A stretch of DNA of 62,587 nucleotides, taken from contig NZ_BPQM01000022.1 in NCBI RefSeq assembly GCF_022179245.1, positions 1-62,587 of the forward strand. Reading direction: 5' to 3'. Numbering within the stretch: the stretch's first letter is position 1; each line of letters begins with the position of its first letter. Positions 14,927-24,700 of this stretch are shown here, one piece after another. This DNA comes from Methylobacterium gregans. Lineage in GTDB: Bacteria; Pseudomonadota; Alphaproteobacteria; Rhizobiales; Beijerinckiaceae. The position numbers and the translations under genes were made by a program. Under the pieces are notes generated by a model. It did no database searches and was not told where the DNA came from. It saw nothing but the letters and a program-made list of their open reading frames with translations.

Positions 14927-16110
14927 ACGTCGTCGGCGGCACATATTTCGAGAGCTGCGCGTTCCCCGCCTGGGCCGGCCTGTTCGGTTCGGGCGCGCGC
15001 GCCGCCATGGCGGTGAGCGCGCTGTCCCCGGGCACCCGCCTGAGCACGTATGCTTACGCCGAGTCGGCCGGCGACCTCCGGGCGACCATGGCCGCCTTCG
15101 AGGTCGAGACGGACATCGTCGCCATCGGGGAGCGGCTCGAATTCGAGTATTGGCATCCCCTTCGCAAGAGCTGGGTTCCCGAGGCCGGCCGGCGCTACGC
15201 CGACCTGGCCGTCACCGGCGACGTCGTGCTCGGGTTCGGCATGCTGGAGGGCACGGCCCGGCTCACGGCCGGCCGGGCGGTCTACGACCCGCGCTCCGCC
15301 GACCCCGCGTCCTCCTTCGTGCGTTCCGGCTCGCGGGCGACGGAGCAACTCGCCTACGTGGTGCAGGATGCCGACTTGGTCCGGCTCGGGCCGCTCCCGG
15401 ACCCGCGCGACGCCGCGACCGGCGTCATGGCCCGCGAGGGCGCCACGCTCGTCGTGTCGCGCCACGCATTCGGCGGTGCCACGGTGTACCGGGGCGACGC
15501 CCCCGGCATCCCGGTGCCGGCGTACGCCGCCCGCCGCTGGTTCAGGATCGGGGCCGGCGACGTCTTCTGCGCGGCCTTCGCGCATTATTGGGGCGAGCGT
15601 GGCTTCGACGCCGTGGGGGCGGCCGACCTCGCGTCCCGCTGCGTGGCGTGGTTCAACGACGGGGCTCGGTTGCCGCTGCCTCCGCCGGACGAGCTCGAAG
15701 GGATGGAGGCGGTGCCCGGGCGCCCCGCGTCGGGTTGCCGGGTCTACCTGTCCGGACCGCGCCGGACCATGGCCCAAAGATGGCTCTTCGACGAGGCGGC
15801 CGCTTACCTCGACGCGCTCGGGTTCAGGACGGAGACGGCGTTTGCGGACGACGGCCCCCGCTCACCCACGCGAGCGAATTGGCCGCCCCGGCCTCGCGTG
15901 CCCCATTCAGCCCTCCTAGCCCTGGGCGACGTCGCCGACCTCGGGACGAACCTTCACGTCGGCTACGCGCAAGCCAACGGCATGCCGGTGGTGCTGCTCG
16001 CCGAGACGGCCTCCGGCGGGGATTTGACGATGTTCTCGGGAAGCGGCTGCGAGGTGACGCACGATCTCGCCACGGCGCTCTACCGGACGTGTGTGGCATG
16101 CCTGCGGTGA
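14923..16110 (+). CDS. PfkB-like kinase fused to degenerate deoxyribosyltransferase, copy 2
   Basis: A 395-aa paralogue of the gene at 12744, starting at a GTG overlapping the small-protein stop. The PfkB half is intact: GGTYFESCAFP at the start, LVVSRHAFGGATVY and the RIGAGDVFCAAFAH motif (208-221, D213). The C-terminal NDT half begins well (RVYLSGP, 273-279), but the active-site segment has diverged: the position of the catalytic Glu is H345 (ADLGTNLHVGYA), the DPG is DLG, and the aspartate-bearing segment is replaced by SPTRANWPPRPRVPHS (314-329). Another frame over this stretch reads LTHASELAAPAS, closer to normal NDT sequence, so two compensating frameshifts may have occurred. Kinase activity may persist without transferase activity. 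Confidence 0.82.
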   Translation: MNVVGGTYFESCAFPAWAGLFGSGARAAMAVSALSPGTRLSTYAYAESAGDLRATMAAFEVETDIVAIGERLEFEYWHPLRKSWVPEAGRRYADLAVTGDVVLGFGMLEGTARLTAGRAVYDPRSADPASSFVRSGSRATEQLAYVVQDADLVRLGPLPDPRDAATGVMAREGATLVVSRHAFGGATVYRGDAPGIPVPAYAARRWFRIGAGDVFCAAFAHYWGERGFDAVGAADLASRCVAWFNDGARLPLPPPDELEGMEAVPGRPASGCRVYLSGPRRTMAQRWLFDEAAAYLDALGFRTETAFADDGPRSPTRANWPPRPRVPHSALLALGDVADLGTNLHVGYAQANGMPVVLLAETASGGDLTMFSGSGCEVTHDLATALYRTCVACLR

Positions 16111-16132
16111 TCGGCGGCCGGGAGGGCACCCG

Positions 16133-16912
16133 TTGAGGCCGCCACGGTTTCCACCCGCTCCGGCGCGCCTGCGGGCGCCTGATCGCACGCCGTCCCCGTC
16201 CGGACCATCGGGGTCCGGCGATGGAGAGGGCGGGCCGGCGCAGGAGCGCTGGCAGGCGTTCCACGCCTTCCTGGCGGCACGCATGAACTCACGATGGGTG
16301 TTCCGCGGCTGCGCGTCGAAGGCCTTCGAGTGCAAGCCCAGCGCCGGCCGGGGCGCCGAGTTCGACCCGCGCCACGAACGGCAACTGTTCCAGGATTTCA
16401 AGCGCGAGGCCAGGCTGCACGTCGCGATGCCCGGGGCGACGGATTGGGACTGGCTGGCGCTGGGTCAGCATTACGGTCTCCCGACCCGCTTGCTCGACTG
16501 GACGACCAATCCGCTCATCGCCTGCTTCTTCGCCGTTGCCAGCCAGCCCGCGAACGAGGACGCCATCGTGTACGCGCATCCGCTCGGCGGCAGTTCCATG
16601 ATCGACCCCGAGCGGGGTCCCGGCCCCTTCGAGATCGCCGAGGTCGGCTTCCTGCTGCCCTCCGCCCTGGCGCCCCGCATCGCGAGCCAGAAGGGCCTGT
16701 TCTCGGCCCACCCCGATCCGGCCTCGGCGTGGACGCCGCCCGGCATGGCGGAGAACAGCTTCGAGATCCCGCGGGACACCCGCGCGGTCTTCCAGCGCAA
16801 CCTGTTCCAGCTCGGCGTGGATGCGGCCCACATCTGGGCCAGCCTCGAAGGCGTCTGCCTCTCGCTGACGTGGCAGTACCGCCTCCGAATCGGGCTCGGC
16901 GCGGCCTTGTAG
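16133..16912 (+). CDS. FRG-domain protein
   Basis: A 259-aa protein ending the operon. The FRG signature is WVFRG (55-59), followed by FKREAR and LALGQHYGLPTRLLDWTTNP (108-127), with LIACFFAV after it. The C-terminal half (APRIASQKGLFSAHPDP..., NLFQLGVDAAHIWASLEGVC) matches the usual remainder of FRG proteins. FRG proteins are frequent in defence and mobile loci; their biochemical activity is not settled, and an effector role is inferred here. I chose the TTG at 16133 because GGGAGGG precedes it; a GTG at 16091 would overlap the fusion gene by 20 nt. The end lies about 290 bp from tRNA-Ala. Confidence 0.83.
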   Translation: MRPPRFPPAPARLRAPDRTPSPSGPSGSGDGEGGPAQERWQAFHAFLAARMNSRWVFRGCASKAFECKPSAGRGAEFDPRHERQLFQDFKREARLHVAMPGATDWDWLALGQHYGLPTRLLDWTTNPLIACFFAVASQPANEDAIVYAHPLGGSSMIDPERGPGPFEIAEVGFLLPSALAPRIASQKGLFSAHPDPASAWTPPGMAENSFEIPRDTRAVFQRNLFQLGVDAAHIWASLEGVCLSLTWQYRLRIGLGAAL

Positions 16913-17205
16913 CCCCCGCCGCTCGGAATCCCTGGATCATCCGGTCCGGACGACGGCGGTCCCGCCAAGCCGGTGCAGGCTTCGATATTCACCGGCCGGC
17001 GCGCCCTCTACCAACGCGCACGGCGTGGGTCAGGCACAGCAAGGGTTGCCCCGTAGCTGCGCGGGGGTGGTGTGGATATCCTGTCGAAAACCGGACCACG
17101 CCTGGGATTTAGCGAAACGGAAGCGTGGGAGGAATTGGGATTTATCCGGGAGCTGCCACTCCCCAAGTCCTTGATGCCACACACCAATTTTCAAGCGAAA
17201 GTCGG

Positions 17206-17281
<76 letters not shown>

Positions 17282-17404
17282 GTCCGGGACGCCGGCCTTG
17301 TAGGCTTGGGCGGCTCAGCCTGTCAATTCCCGATTTTCAACCTTTCGACGCGCCGCCCGTGCGGGCCACCGGCGGCGCCCAGATCTGAGGATACGACGCC
17401 GCGC

Positions 17405-17695
17405 ATGTTTGCCCTGCTCTGGCTCATCAACACGGTCATCAACCTGTTCATCTACGTCCTCATCGCGAGCGCCGTGCTGAGCTGGCTCGTGGCCTTCAAC
17501 GTGGTGAACGTGCGCAACCCCATCGTCGCCCAGATCGGCGAGGTGCTCTACCGCCTCACCGAGCCGGTGCTGCGCCCGATCCGCAACCTGCTGCCGAACC
17601 TCGGCGGCGTCGACATCTCGCCCGTCATCCTGATCCTGCTGCTGCTCTTCGTGCAGCGGCTGATCACGGTCGATCTCGCGCGCTTCCTGGTCTGA
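17405..17695 (+). CDS. yggT: YggT-family membrane protein
   Basis: A 96-aa inner-membrane protein with two hydrophobic segments (about 2-28 and 70-95) around the conserved YRLTEPVLRPIRNLLPNLGGVDISPVILIL block of the YggT family. YggT proteins are implicated in osmotic tolerance and cell-envelope processes; the exact function is unknown. I chose the ATG at 17405 because the family starts directly with the first helix. It is the first clearly core gene to the right of tRNA-Ala. Confidence 0.88.
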   Translation: MFALLWLINTVINLFIYVLIASAVLSWLVAFNVVNVRNPIVAQIGEVLYRLTEPVLRPIRNLLPNLGGVDISPVILILLLLFVQRLITVDLARFLV

Positions 17696-17764
17696 AGCCC
17701 GGTCCTGGCCGGCGGTCACGGCCGCCCAACGAACAACAAACGAACGACACCAGGGGGAACGCCC

Positions 17765-18808
17765 ATGAAGACCAATCCCGGCCGCTTCTTCGAGGATTAC
17801 CGCCTCGGCGAGACCATCCGGCACGCGACGCCCCGCACCGTGACCGCGGGCGACGTGGCGCTCTACACCGCCCTCTATGGGCCGCGCTTCGCCGTGCAGT
17901 CCTCGGACGCCTTCGCGCAGGCCATCGGCTATCCGCGGAGTCCGCTCGACGACCTGCTCACCTTCCACGTGGTGTTCGGCAAGACCGTGCCGGACATCTC
18001 GCTCAACGCGGTGGCCAATCTGGGCTACGCGGAGGGCGGCTTCCGCCGGCCGGTCTATCCGGGCGAGACGCTCTCCACCGTCTCCGAGGTGATCGGCCTC
18101 AAGGAGAGCTCCAACAGGCAGACCGGCGTCGTCTACGTGCGCTCGGTCGGCTCGGACGCCGCGGGTGAGACCGTGCTGAGCTATTGCCGCTGGGTCCTCG
18201 TGCGCAAGCGCGATCCGCAAGCCGCGATCGCCGAGGAGCACGTGCCGAGTCTCGCCAAGGTGGTCGATCCGCAGGATCTCGCGGGCGCCCTGCCCCGCCT
18301 GGACGCGTCCGCCTACGACCTCGACCTCGCGGGCAGCCCGCACCGCTTCGGCGACTACCAGCGGGGCGAGCGCATCGACCACGTCGACGGCATGACCGTC
18401 GAGGAGGCCGAGCACCAGATCGCCACCCGCCTGTTCCAGAACACCGCCAAGGTGCATTTCGACAACCACGCGGCGAAGGACACCCGCTTCGGCCGGCGGC
18501 TGATCTACGGCGGCCACGTGATCTCGCTCGCCCGCGCGCTCAGCTTCAACGGGCTCGCCAATGCCTTCGCGCTGGCCGGCATCAATGCGGGCCGGCACGT
18601 GGCGCCGCTGTTCTCCGGCGACACCGTCTACGCCTGGAGCGAGGTGCTCGACACGGCCGATGTGGGCCGCGACGATGTCGGCCTGCTGCGCCTGCGCACG
18701 GTGGCGACGAAGAACCAGCCCTGCGGCGCCCATCCGGACCGTCAGGGCGAGGGTTACGACCCGGCCGTCATCCTCGACCTCGACTACTGGGCCTTCATGC
18801 CGAAGTGA
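17765..18808 (+). CDS. mcd: mesaconyl-CoA hydratase (MaoC-like)
   Basis: Predicted enzyme of the ethylmalonyl-CoA pathway that hydrates mesaconyl-CoA to beta-methylmalyl-CoA, used to regenerate glyoxylate during C1 or C2 growth. The 347-aa protein has two hot-dog modules. The N-terminal one has GRFFEDYRLGETIRHATPRTVTAGDVALYTALYGPRF, and the C-terminal one HFDNHAAKDTRFGRRLIYGGHVISLARALSFNGLANAF. Both are typical of this hydratase rather than of short MaoC domains. The start ATG follows a GGGGGAA. The gene stands alone and ends at a repeat shared with other convergent gaps. This assignment is the strongest metabolic hint that the host is a Methylobacterium-like organism. Confidence 0.88.
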   Translation: MKTNPGRFFEDYRLGETIRHATPRTVTAGDVALYTALYGPRFAVQSSDAFAQAIGYPRSPLDDLLTFHVVFGKTVPDISLNAVANLGYAEGGFRRPVYPGETLSTVSEVIGLKESSNRQTGVVYVRSVGSDAAGETVLSYCRWVLVRKRDPQAAIAEEHVPSLAKVVDPQDLAGALPRLDASAYDLDLAGSPHRFGDYQRGERIDHVDGMTVEEAEHQIATRLFQNTAKVHFDNHAAKDTRFGRRLIYGGHVISLARALSFNGLANAFALAGINAGRHVAPLFSGDTVYAWSEVLDTADVGRDDVGLLRLRTVATKNQPCGAHPDRQGEGYDPAVILDLDYWAFMPK

Positions 18809-18905
18809 CCGATCGGGGGATCCCCAAGGGCCTCAGGCCCTTTCGGCGCCCAAGGCCGCTTTTCGGCGGGGGCCCGGGGCGCGCAGCCCCGGAGCACGCG
18901 GCGTT
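18809..18905. repeat. dispersed hairpin repeat in convergent gap, copy A
   Basis: The gap between mesaconyl-CoA hydratase and the convergent L,D-transpeptidase contains the hairpin AAGGGCC-TCA-GGCCCTT (18826-18842) and a CCCGGGGCGCGCAGCCCCGG block. Both parts recur in the gaps at 35.8 and 51.7 kb. It probably serves as a two-way terminator. Confidence 0.7.
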
Positions 18906-19469
18906 TCAGTCGTGCACGACGACCTTCGTGCCGACCCGCACCCGGTCGTAGAGATCGACCACGTCCTTGTTGGTCATCCGGATGCAGCCCGAGGAGACCG
19001 CCGCGCCCATGGTCTCGGGCTCGTTCGAGCCGTGGATGCGGTAGAGCGAGGAGCCGAGATAGAGGGCGCGCGCGCCCAGCGGGTTGTCCTGGCCGCCCGC
19101 CATGTAGCGCGGCAGGTCCGGGCGGCGGGCGAGCATCTGGGCCGGCGGGCGCCAAGCCGGCCATTCCTTCTTCATGGTGACGGTCTTCACGCCCGACCAC
19201 GAGAAGCCCTGGCGGCCGACGCCGACGCCGTAGCGGATCGCCGCGCCGTTGCCGAGCACGTAGTAGAGCCGGCGCTGGCGGGTCGAGACCACGATCGTGC
19301 CGGGCTTCTCCTTGCCGGCATAGGCCACGGTCTCGCGCGGGATCGCCTGCGTTTTGAAGATGTTCATGAAATCGGCCAGCGGGCCGCTGTCGAAGGGGCC
19401 GGCCGAGGCGGGCCCGGCGGCGAGCGCCAGCCCGGCCCCGAGGGCAAGGGCGGCGATGCGCGTCGTCAT
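18906..19469 (-). CDS. L,D-transpeptidase (YkuD), secreted
   Basis: A 187-aa periplasmic enzyme that forms or exchanges peptidoglycan cross-links. The signal peptide (MTTRIAALALGAGLALAAGP, then ASA) ends near residue 23. The YkuD domain runs from about 57 (GTIVVSTRQRRLYYVLGNG) to the end. The conserved histidine is in YRIHGSNEP and the nucleophile cysteine in AVSSGCIRMTNKDVVDLYDRV. I chose the ATG at 19467-19469 as it starts the signal peptide; the frame is open further upstream. It is the first of three such enzymes in the window. Confidence 0.9.
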   Translation of the reverse strand: MTTRIAALALGAGLALAAGPASAGPFDSGPLADFMNIFKTQAIPRETVAYAGKEKPGTIVVSTRQRRLYYVLGNGAAIRYGVGVGRQGFSWSGVKTVTMKKEWPAWRPPAQMLARRPDLPRYMAGGQDNPLGARALYLGSSLYRIHGSNEPETMGAAVSSGCIRMTNKDVVDLYDRVRVGTKVVVHD

Positions 19470-19706
19470 GGAGGTCTCCTCTGCGAATGGGTGGGCGGAG
19501 AAGCCCAGCGCTTTGCGGCAGCTTCTGGCCCGCTGCACCGGATCCGGGCCGCGCGACGACGTCTGTGTGATCTGCGCAACACCGCCTTGACGCGGCGCCT
19601 CATGTGTGGGCCGCATCCGCGGACGGCCCGGAAGCGCTTGGTTCGGCGGAGGAAACCGATCCTGGGCTCCGTGCGATTCGGTTCCCTCGCCCCGCGTCCT
19701 GGAATC

Positions 19707-20141
19707 ATGCCAGGATGTCGCAGGCGATTGCGCCGGACCGTCCTCGTCCCCTACTCTGGGCGCGTGCCCCACGGTTACGAGACAGAGACCCGGCGTCGAC
19801 GACGCGCCCCGAGACCCGCGCTGCCAGCCGCGCTGCTGTCCCTGCTCGCCGTGCTGTCGCTCCTCGTCCTCGCCGGCCTGCCGGCCACGGCGGATGCCGA
19901 GATGAGGCCCGTGCGGCCTTGCGCGGCCGCCAAGGTGCGCGATCCCGCCTGTCCCGTCCAGCGCTACGCCGTTCAGGTGTCGGTCGATGCCGACGAGCCG
20001 GCGGGCGAGTCCCGCACGCTCGCGCCCCGGGCCTCGAGCCGGGTGAGCGCGGACCGCACCCCTCTCTTCGCGCCGCGTACCGATCCGGTCCCGCCCTCGG
20101 CCGCCGCGCGCCTCCCCGAGCGTCCGCCCCGGCGCGCCTGA
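19707..20141 (+). CDS. small exported hypothetical protein
   Basis: A 144-aa open frame with a basic N-terminus and one strong hydrophobic segment (LPAALLSLLAVLSLLVLAGL, ending ATADA), so probably a signal peptide. The mature part is Ala/Pro/Arg-rich with a CAAAKVRDPACPVQ cysteine pair. No family is recognised. A GTG at 19764 is an alternative start directly before the hydrophobic stretch. High GC makes chance open frames common, so confidence is modest. Confidence 0.45.
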   Translation: MPGCRRRLRRTVLVPYSGRVPHGYETETRRRRRAPRPALPAALLSLLAVLSLLVLAGLPATADAEMRPVRPCAAAKVRDPACPVQRYAVQVSVDADEPAGESRTLAPRASSRVSADRTPLFAPRTDPVPPSAAARLPERPPRRA

Positions 20142-20419
20142 CGGCCGGGGAGCCGCCTAGGATCCGTTTCCCGAGAAACGGACTCGAAGGGATGAGGATG
20201 CTATTCGGCACGCCCGATGCGTCGTGCGAATGCCAAGATCCGCGTCCATAGCGCCCGGACCGATCCGCCGCGTGCCGGTCTCCGCGAGGACGGCACCGCG
20301 CGCCGCGCCCTGCACGCCCCGCCCGGCACCGCCATGCCGGCGGCCGCGCCCCGCGCTCGAAACTCCGGACGGCCGATCGTCAGCGGCCCTCCTCCCCAGA
20401 CGCCCGTCGCAGGAGCGAA

Positions 20420-21709
20420 GTGATCGTGACCTCCAACCCCCTCCCCGCCCGTCGTTCGCTGACCCGGCCGGTCCTGCGGCCCGTCTCTCGGCCCGTCTCT
20501 TGGCCCGTCGCGGCGCTCCTGGGCGCGGTGCTCGTCTCGGTCTCCGCCTGCAACCAGCGTCAGGCCGCCGCCCCCGTTCCGCAAGCCCCGCCCGAGGTCG
20601 GCGTGGTCACGGTGGCGCCGCAGCCGATCCCCTACGTGCGCGACCTGCCCGGCCGCGTCGCGCCGATGCGCATCGCCGAGGTGCGCTCGCGCGTCTCGGG
20701 CCTCGTGGTGAAGCGGCTGTTCGAGCAGGGTTCGGCGGTGAAGGAGGGCGATGTCCTCTACAAGATCGACCCGGCCCCCTACGAGGTCGAGCTGATGAGC
20801 GCCGAGGCGACGCTCGCCAACAGGGAGGCGGCGCTGGTGCTCGCCAACCAGCAGGCCGAGCGCCTGGAGACCCTGCTCGCCCGCAACACCGCGAGCCAGG
20901 CCCAGTACGACACCGCCTTCGCGGGCAAGAAGCAGGCGGAGGCCGAGGTGGCGGGCGCCAAGGCGGCGCGCGACCGGGCGAAGCTCAACCTCGGCTGGAC
21001 CGATGTGCGCGCCCCGATCTCGGGCCGCATCGGCCGGGCGCTCCTCACCGAGGGCACCTTGATCGAGCAGGGCTCGACGGGCGTGCTCGCCACGATCCAG
21101 CAGCTCGACCCGATCTACGTCGACATCACGCAGTCGGTGGGCGAGCTGAACAAGCTGCGGCGGGATCTGGCCAGCGGCGAGCTGTCGAAGCTCGAGAACG
21201 ACACGGCCAACGTCCACCTGATCATGGACGACGGCGAGCTCTACCCGCTCGCCGGCCGCCTGCTCTTCTCGGACGTGACCGCCGACCCGAGCACCGGCCA
21301 GGTGACGCTCCGCGTCCTGATCCCGAACCCGAACGACGAGCTCTTCCCCGGCATGTATGTCCGCGCCCGGATCAAGCAGGGCATCGACTCCGACGCGATC
21401 GCGGTGCCGCAGCAGGCGATCCAGCGCACCGCCGACGGCAAGCCCGAGGTCTGGGTGGTGAAGGAGGGGAACAAGGTCGCCCTCCAGCCGGTCGAGGTCG
21501 GCCCGGTGGTCGGCCAGAACTGGCTGATCCGCGACGGCCTCAAGGCCGGCGAGCGCATCGTGGTCGAGGGGTTCCAGAAGATCTCCGCCGGCATCGAGGT
21601 GAAGCCGGTCGATCAGACCGCGCCCCACGAGAGCGAGGCCGGCAAGCCGCACGATCCGGACGAGGCCGAGAGCGAGGCCAAGCGCCAGGCCGCGAGCCAG
21701 GTCCGCTGA
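20420..21709 (+). CDS. RND efflux periplasmic adaptor lipoprotein (MexA/AcrA-like)
   Basis: A 429-aa membrane fusion protein linking the inner-membrane RND pump to an outer-membrane channel. The N-terminus contains a PVLRPVSRPVSWPV micro-repeat followed by a lipobox, with C44 (VSVSAC) as the likely lipidated residue. The lipoyl half-motifs (VRSRVSGLVVKRLFEQGSAVKEGDVLYKIDP and VRAPISGRIGRALLTEGTLI) flank a helical hairpin (about 115-190). The beta-barrel and membrane-proximal domains follow (FPGMYVRARI). It starts at a GTG and is followed 23 bp later by its pump gene. No outer-membrane factor or regulator gene is adjacent. Confidence 0.93.
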   Translation: MIVTSNPLPARRSLTRPVLRPVSRPVSWPVAALLGAVLVSVSACNQRQAAAPVPQAPPEVGVVTVAPQPIPYVRDLPGRVAPMRIAEVRSRVSGLVVKRLFEQGSAVKEGDVLYKIDPAPYEVELMSAEATLANREAALVLANQQAERLETLLARNTASQAQYDTAFAGKKQAEAEVAGAKAARDRAKLNLGWTDVRAPISGRIGRALLTEGTLIEQGSTGVLATIQQLDPIYVDITQSVGELNKLRRDLASGELSKLENDTANVHLIMDDGELYPLAGRLLFSDVTADPSTGQVTLRVLIPNPNDELFPGMYVRARIKQGIDSDAIAVPQQAIQRTADGKPEVWVVKEGNKVALQPVEVGPVVGQNWLIRDGLKAGERIVVEGFQKISAGIEVKPVDQTAPHESEAGKPHDPDEAESEAKRQAASQVR

Positions 21710-21732
21710 GCGCGCGCCGAGGAGTCTGAACC

Positions 21733-24700
21733 ATGGCACGCTTCTTCATCGACCGCCCGGTCTTCGCCTGGGTCGTCGCGCTGTTCATCATCCTCGGGGG
21801 CGCCCTCTCGATCCCGATGCTGCCGATCGCGCAGTACCCGGTGATCGCGCCGCCCTCGATCGCCCTGTCCACCGCCTTCCCGGGCGCCTCGGTCGAGAGC
21901 CTCTACACGGGCACGACCCGGCTCATCGAGGACGAGCTGAACGGGGCTGCCAACATCATGAGCTTCGAGTCGACCACCGACTCGTTCGGCTCGATCAACA
22001 TCACGGCGACCTTCGAGCCCGGCACCGACCCGGCGCTGGCCTCCGTCGAGGTGCAGAACCGCCTGAAGCGCGTGGAAGCGCGCCTGCCGGCGGAGGTGCG
22101 CCAGAACGGCATCCTGGTCGAGGAGGCCTCCGCCGCGACCCTCAACATCATCACGCTGGTCTCGACCGACGGGAAGATGGACGAGATCGGCCTCGGCGAC
22201 TTCCTGATGCGCAACGTGATCAACGAGATCCGCCGCATCCCGGGCGTCGGGCGCGCGACCCTCTACTCGACGGAGCGCTCGCTTCGCGTCTGGGTCGACC
22301 CGGACAAGCTGCGCGGCCTCTCGCTGACGCCGGAGGACGTCACCGACGCGATCCGCAACCAGAATATCCAGATCGCGTCCGGCGCGGTCGGCGCGCAGCC
22401 GAGCCCGGTTAACCACGCGGTCTTCGCGCCGATCATCGTGAAGGGCCAGCTCAGCACGGTCGACGATTTCGGCGCGATCGTGCTGCGGGCCAACCCCGAC
22501 GGCTCGAACGTGCGCCTGCGCGACGTCTCGCGGATCGAGCTCGGCGGCGATGCCTACCAGTTCTCGACGCGCCTCAACGGCGGCGAGGCCGCCGGCATCT
22601 CGGTGACGCTGGCGCCGGACGGCAACGCGCTGGAGACCGCCAAGGGCATCCGCGCCAAGATGGAGGAGCTGGCCCAGTTCTTCCCGCCGGGCCTGAAGTG
22701 GGATATCCCCTACGACATCACGCCCGCCGTCGAGGCCTCGATCGAGAAGGTGCTGCACACCCTCGTCGAGGCGGTGGTGCTGGTCTTCATCGTGATGTTC
22801 CTGTTCCTGCAGAACATCCGCTACACCCTGATCCCGACCATCGTCGTGCCGATCGCCCTGATGGGCACCGTCACGGTGATGCTGCTCGCGGGCTTCTCGA
22901 TCAACGTGCTCACCATGTTCGGCATGGTGCTGGCGATCGGCATCCTGGTCGACGACGCGATCGTCGTGGTCGAGAATGTCGAGCGCATCATGAACGAGGA
23001 GGGCCTCCACCCGAAGGAGGCCACCCGCAAGGCCATGGACCAGATCACCGGCGCCATCATCGGCATCACGCTGGTGCTCGTCGCGGTGTTCATCCCGATG
23101 GCCTTCTTCCCCGGCTCGGTCGGCATCATCTACCGGCAGTTCTCGATCGCGATGGTCACCTCCATCGGCTTCTCGGCCCTGCTGGCGCTGACCCTGACCC
23201 CGGCCCTCTGCGCCACGCTGCTGAAGCCCATCGAGAAGGGCCACGGCCACGCCAAGGGCGGGTTCTTCGGCTGGTTCAACCGGGTGGTGGACCGCGAGAC
23301 CGCGCGCTACGGCCGCGGCACCCGCTGGTTCATCAAGAAGTCGGGCCGGGTGATGCTGGTCTACCTCGCGCTGGTCGCGGGCGTCGGCTACGCCTTCCTG
23401 CGCCTGCCCGAGGGCTTCCTGCCGATCGAGGACCAGGGCTTCTTCACGGTCGACATCCAGACCCCGCCCGGCGCCTCCTACAACCGGACGCAGGCCGCGG
23501 TGCGCAAGGTCGAGGAGCATCTGCTGGCCCAACCGGGCGTCGCCACCGTGACCACGCTCAATGGCTTCTCGTTCTCCGGCCAGGGCCCGAACCTGAGCCA
23601 GGCCTTCGTGACCCTGAAGCCGTGGGGCGAGCGCGACGCGAAGAACTCGGCCGCCGCGCTGGTCGCCGGCACCAACGCGGCGCTCAGTGGGTACCGGGAC
23701 GCGATCATCGACGCGCAGGAGCCGCCGCCGGTCGACAACCTCGGCAACGCGGCGGGCTTCTCCTTCCGCCTGCAGGACCGGGCGCAACGGGGCTACTCGG
23801 CGCTCGCCGCTGCCGAGGCGCAGCTTCTCAAGATCGCGCAGCAGAGCCCGATCCTGCAGAAGGTGAAGATCGAGGGCCTGCCGGCGACGCCGCAGGCCGA
23901 ACTGATCATCGACCGCGAGAAGGCGGCGGCGCTCGGCGTGAAATTCGAGGACATCAACGCCACGATCCAGGTGAACCTCGGCTCGGTCTACACCAACGAC
24001 TTCCCGAACCGGGGGAAGATGCAGCGCGTCTACGTGCAGGCGGAGCAGCTGCAGCGCATGCAGGCCTCGGACATCCTCAACTACGCGGTGAAGAACAGCC
24101 AGGGCACCATGGTGCCGATGTCCTCCTTCGCCGACCTGAAGTGGAGCATGGGCCCGAGCCAGATCGTCGGCTTCAACGGCTACCAGTCGGTGCGCTTCAC
24201 CGGCGAGCCGGCGCCGGGCCACACCTCGGGCGAGGCGATCAGTGAGATGGAGCGGCTGATGCAGCAGTTGCCCAAGGGCTTCGGCTACACCTGGACCGGC
24301 CAGTCCCTGCAGGAGAAGCAGGCGGGCTCGCAGGCCTCGCTGCTCCTCGCCCTCTCGGTCTTGATCGTGTTCCTGTGCCTGGCGGCGCTCTACGAGAGCT
24401 GGGCGATCCCATTCTCGGTGCTGCTCGTCATCCCGCTCGGCGTGATCGGCTCGGTGGCGGCGGTGTACCTGCGCGGCATGCCGAACGACGTCTACTTCAA
24501 GATCGGGCTCATCACGATCATCGGCCTCTCGGCCAAGAACGCGATCCTGATCGTGGAGTTCGCCAAGGACCTCTGGAAGCCCGGGACCAACATCATCGAG
24601 GCGACGATCCAGGCCTCCACCCTGCGCTTCCGGCCGATCGTGATGACCTCGCTCGCCTTCATCTTCGGCGTGGTGCCGCTGGCGATTGCCACGGGCGCGG

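Noticed and set aside
11550..16912. Calling the operon a type IV CBASS
   Set aside because: No CD-NTase, TGT-like gene or known CBASS effector is present; only two ancillary-type genes match.
1..17205. Second copy of the tRNA-Ala 3' end as att site
   Set aside because: I looked for the T-arm/acceptor sequence on both strands in the left part and found none; the other end may be outside the window.
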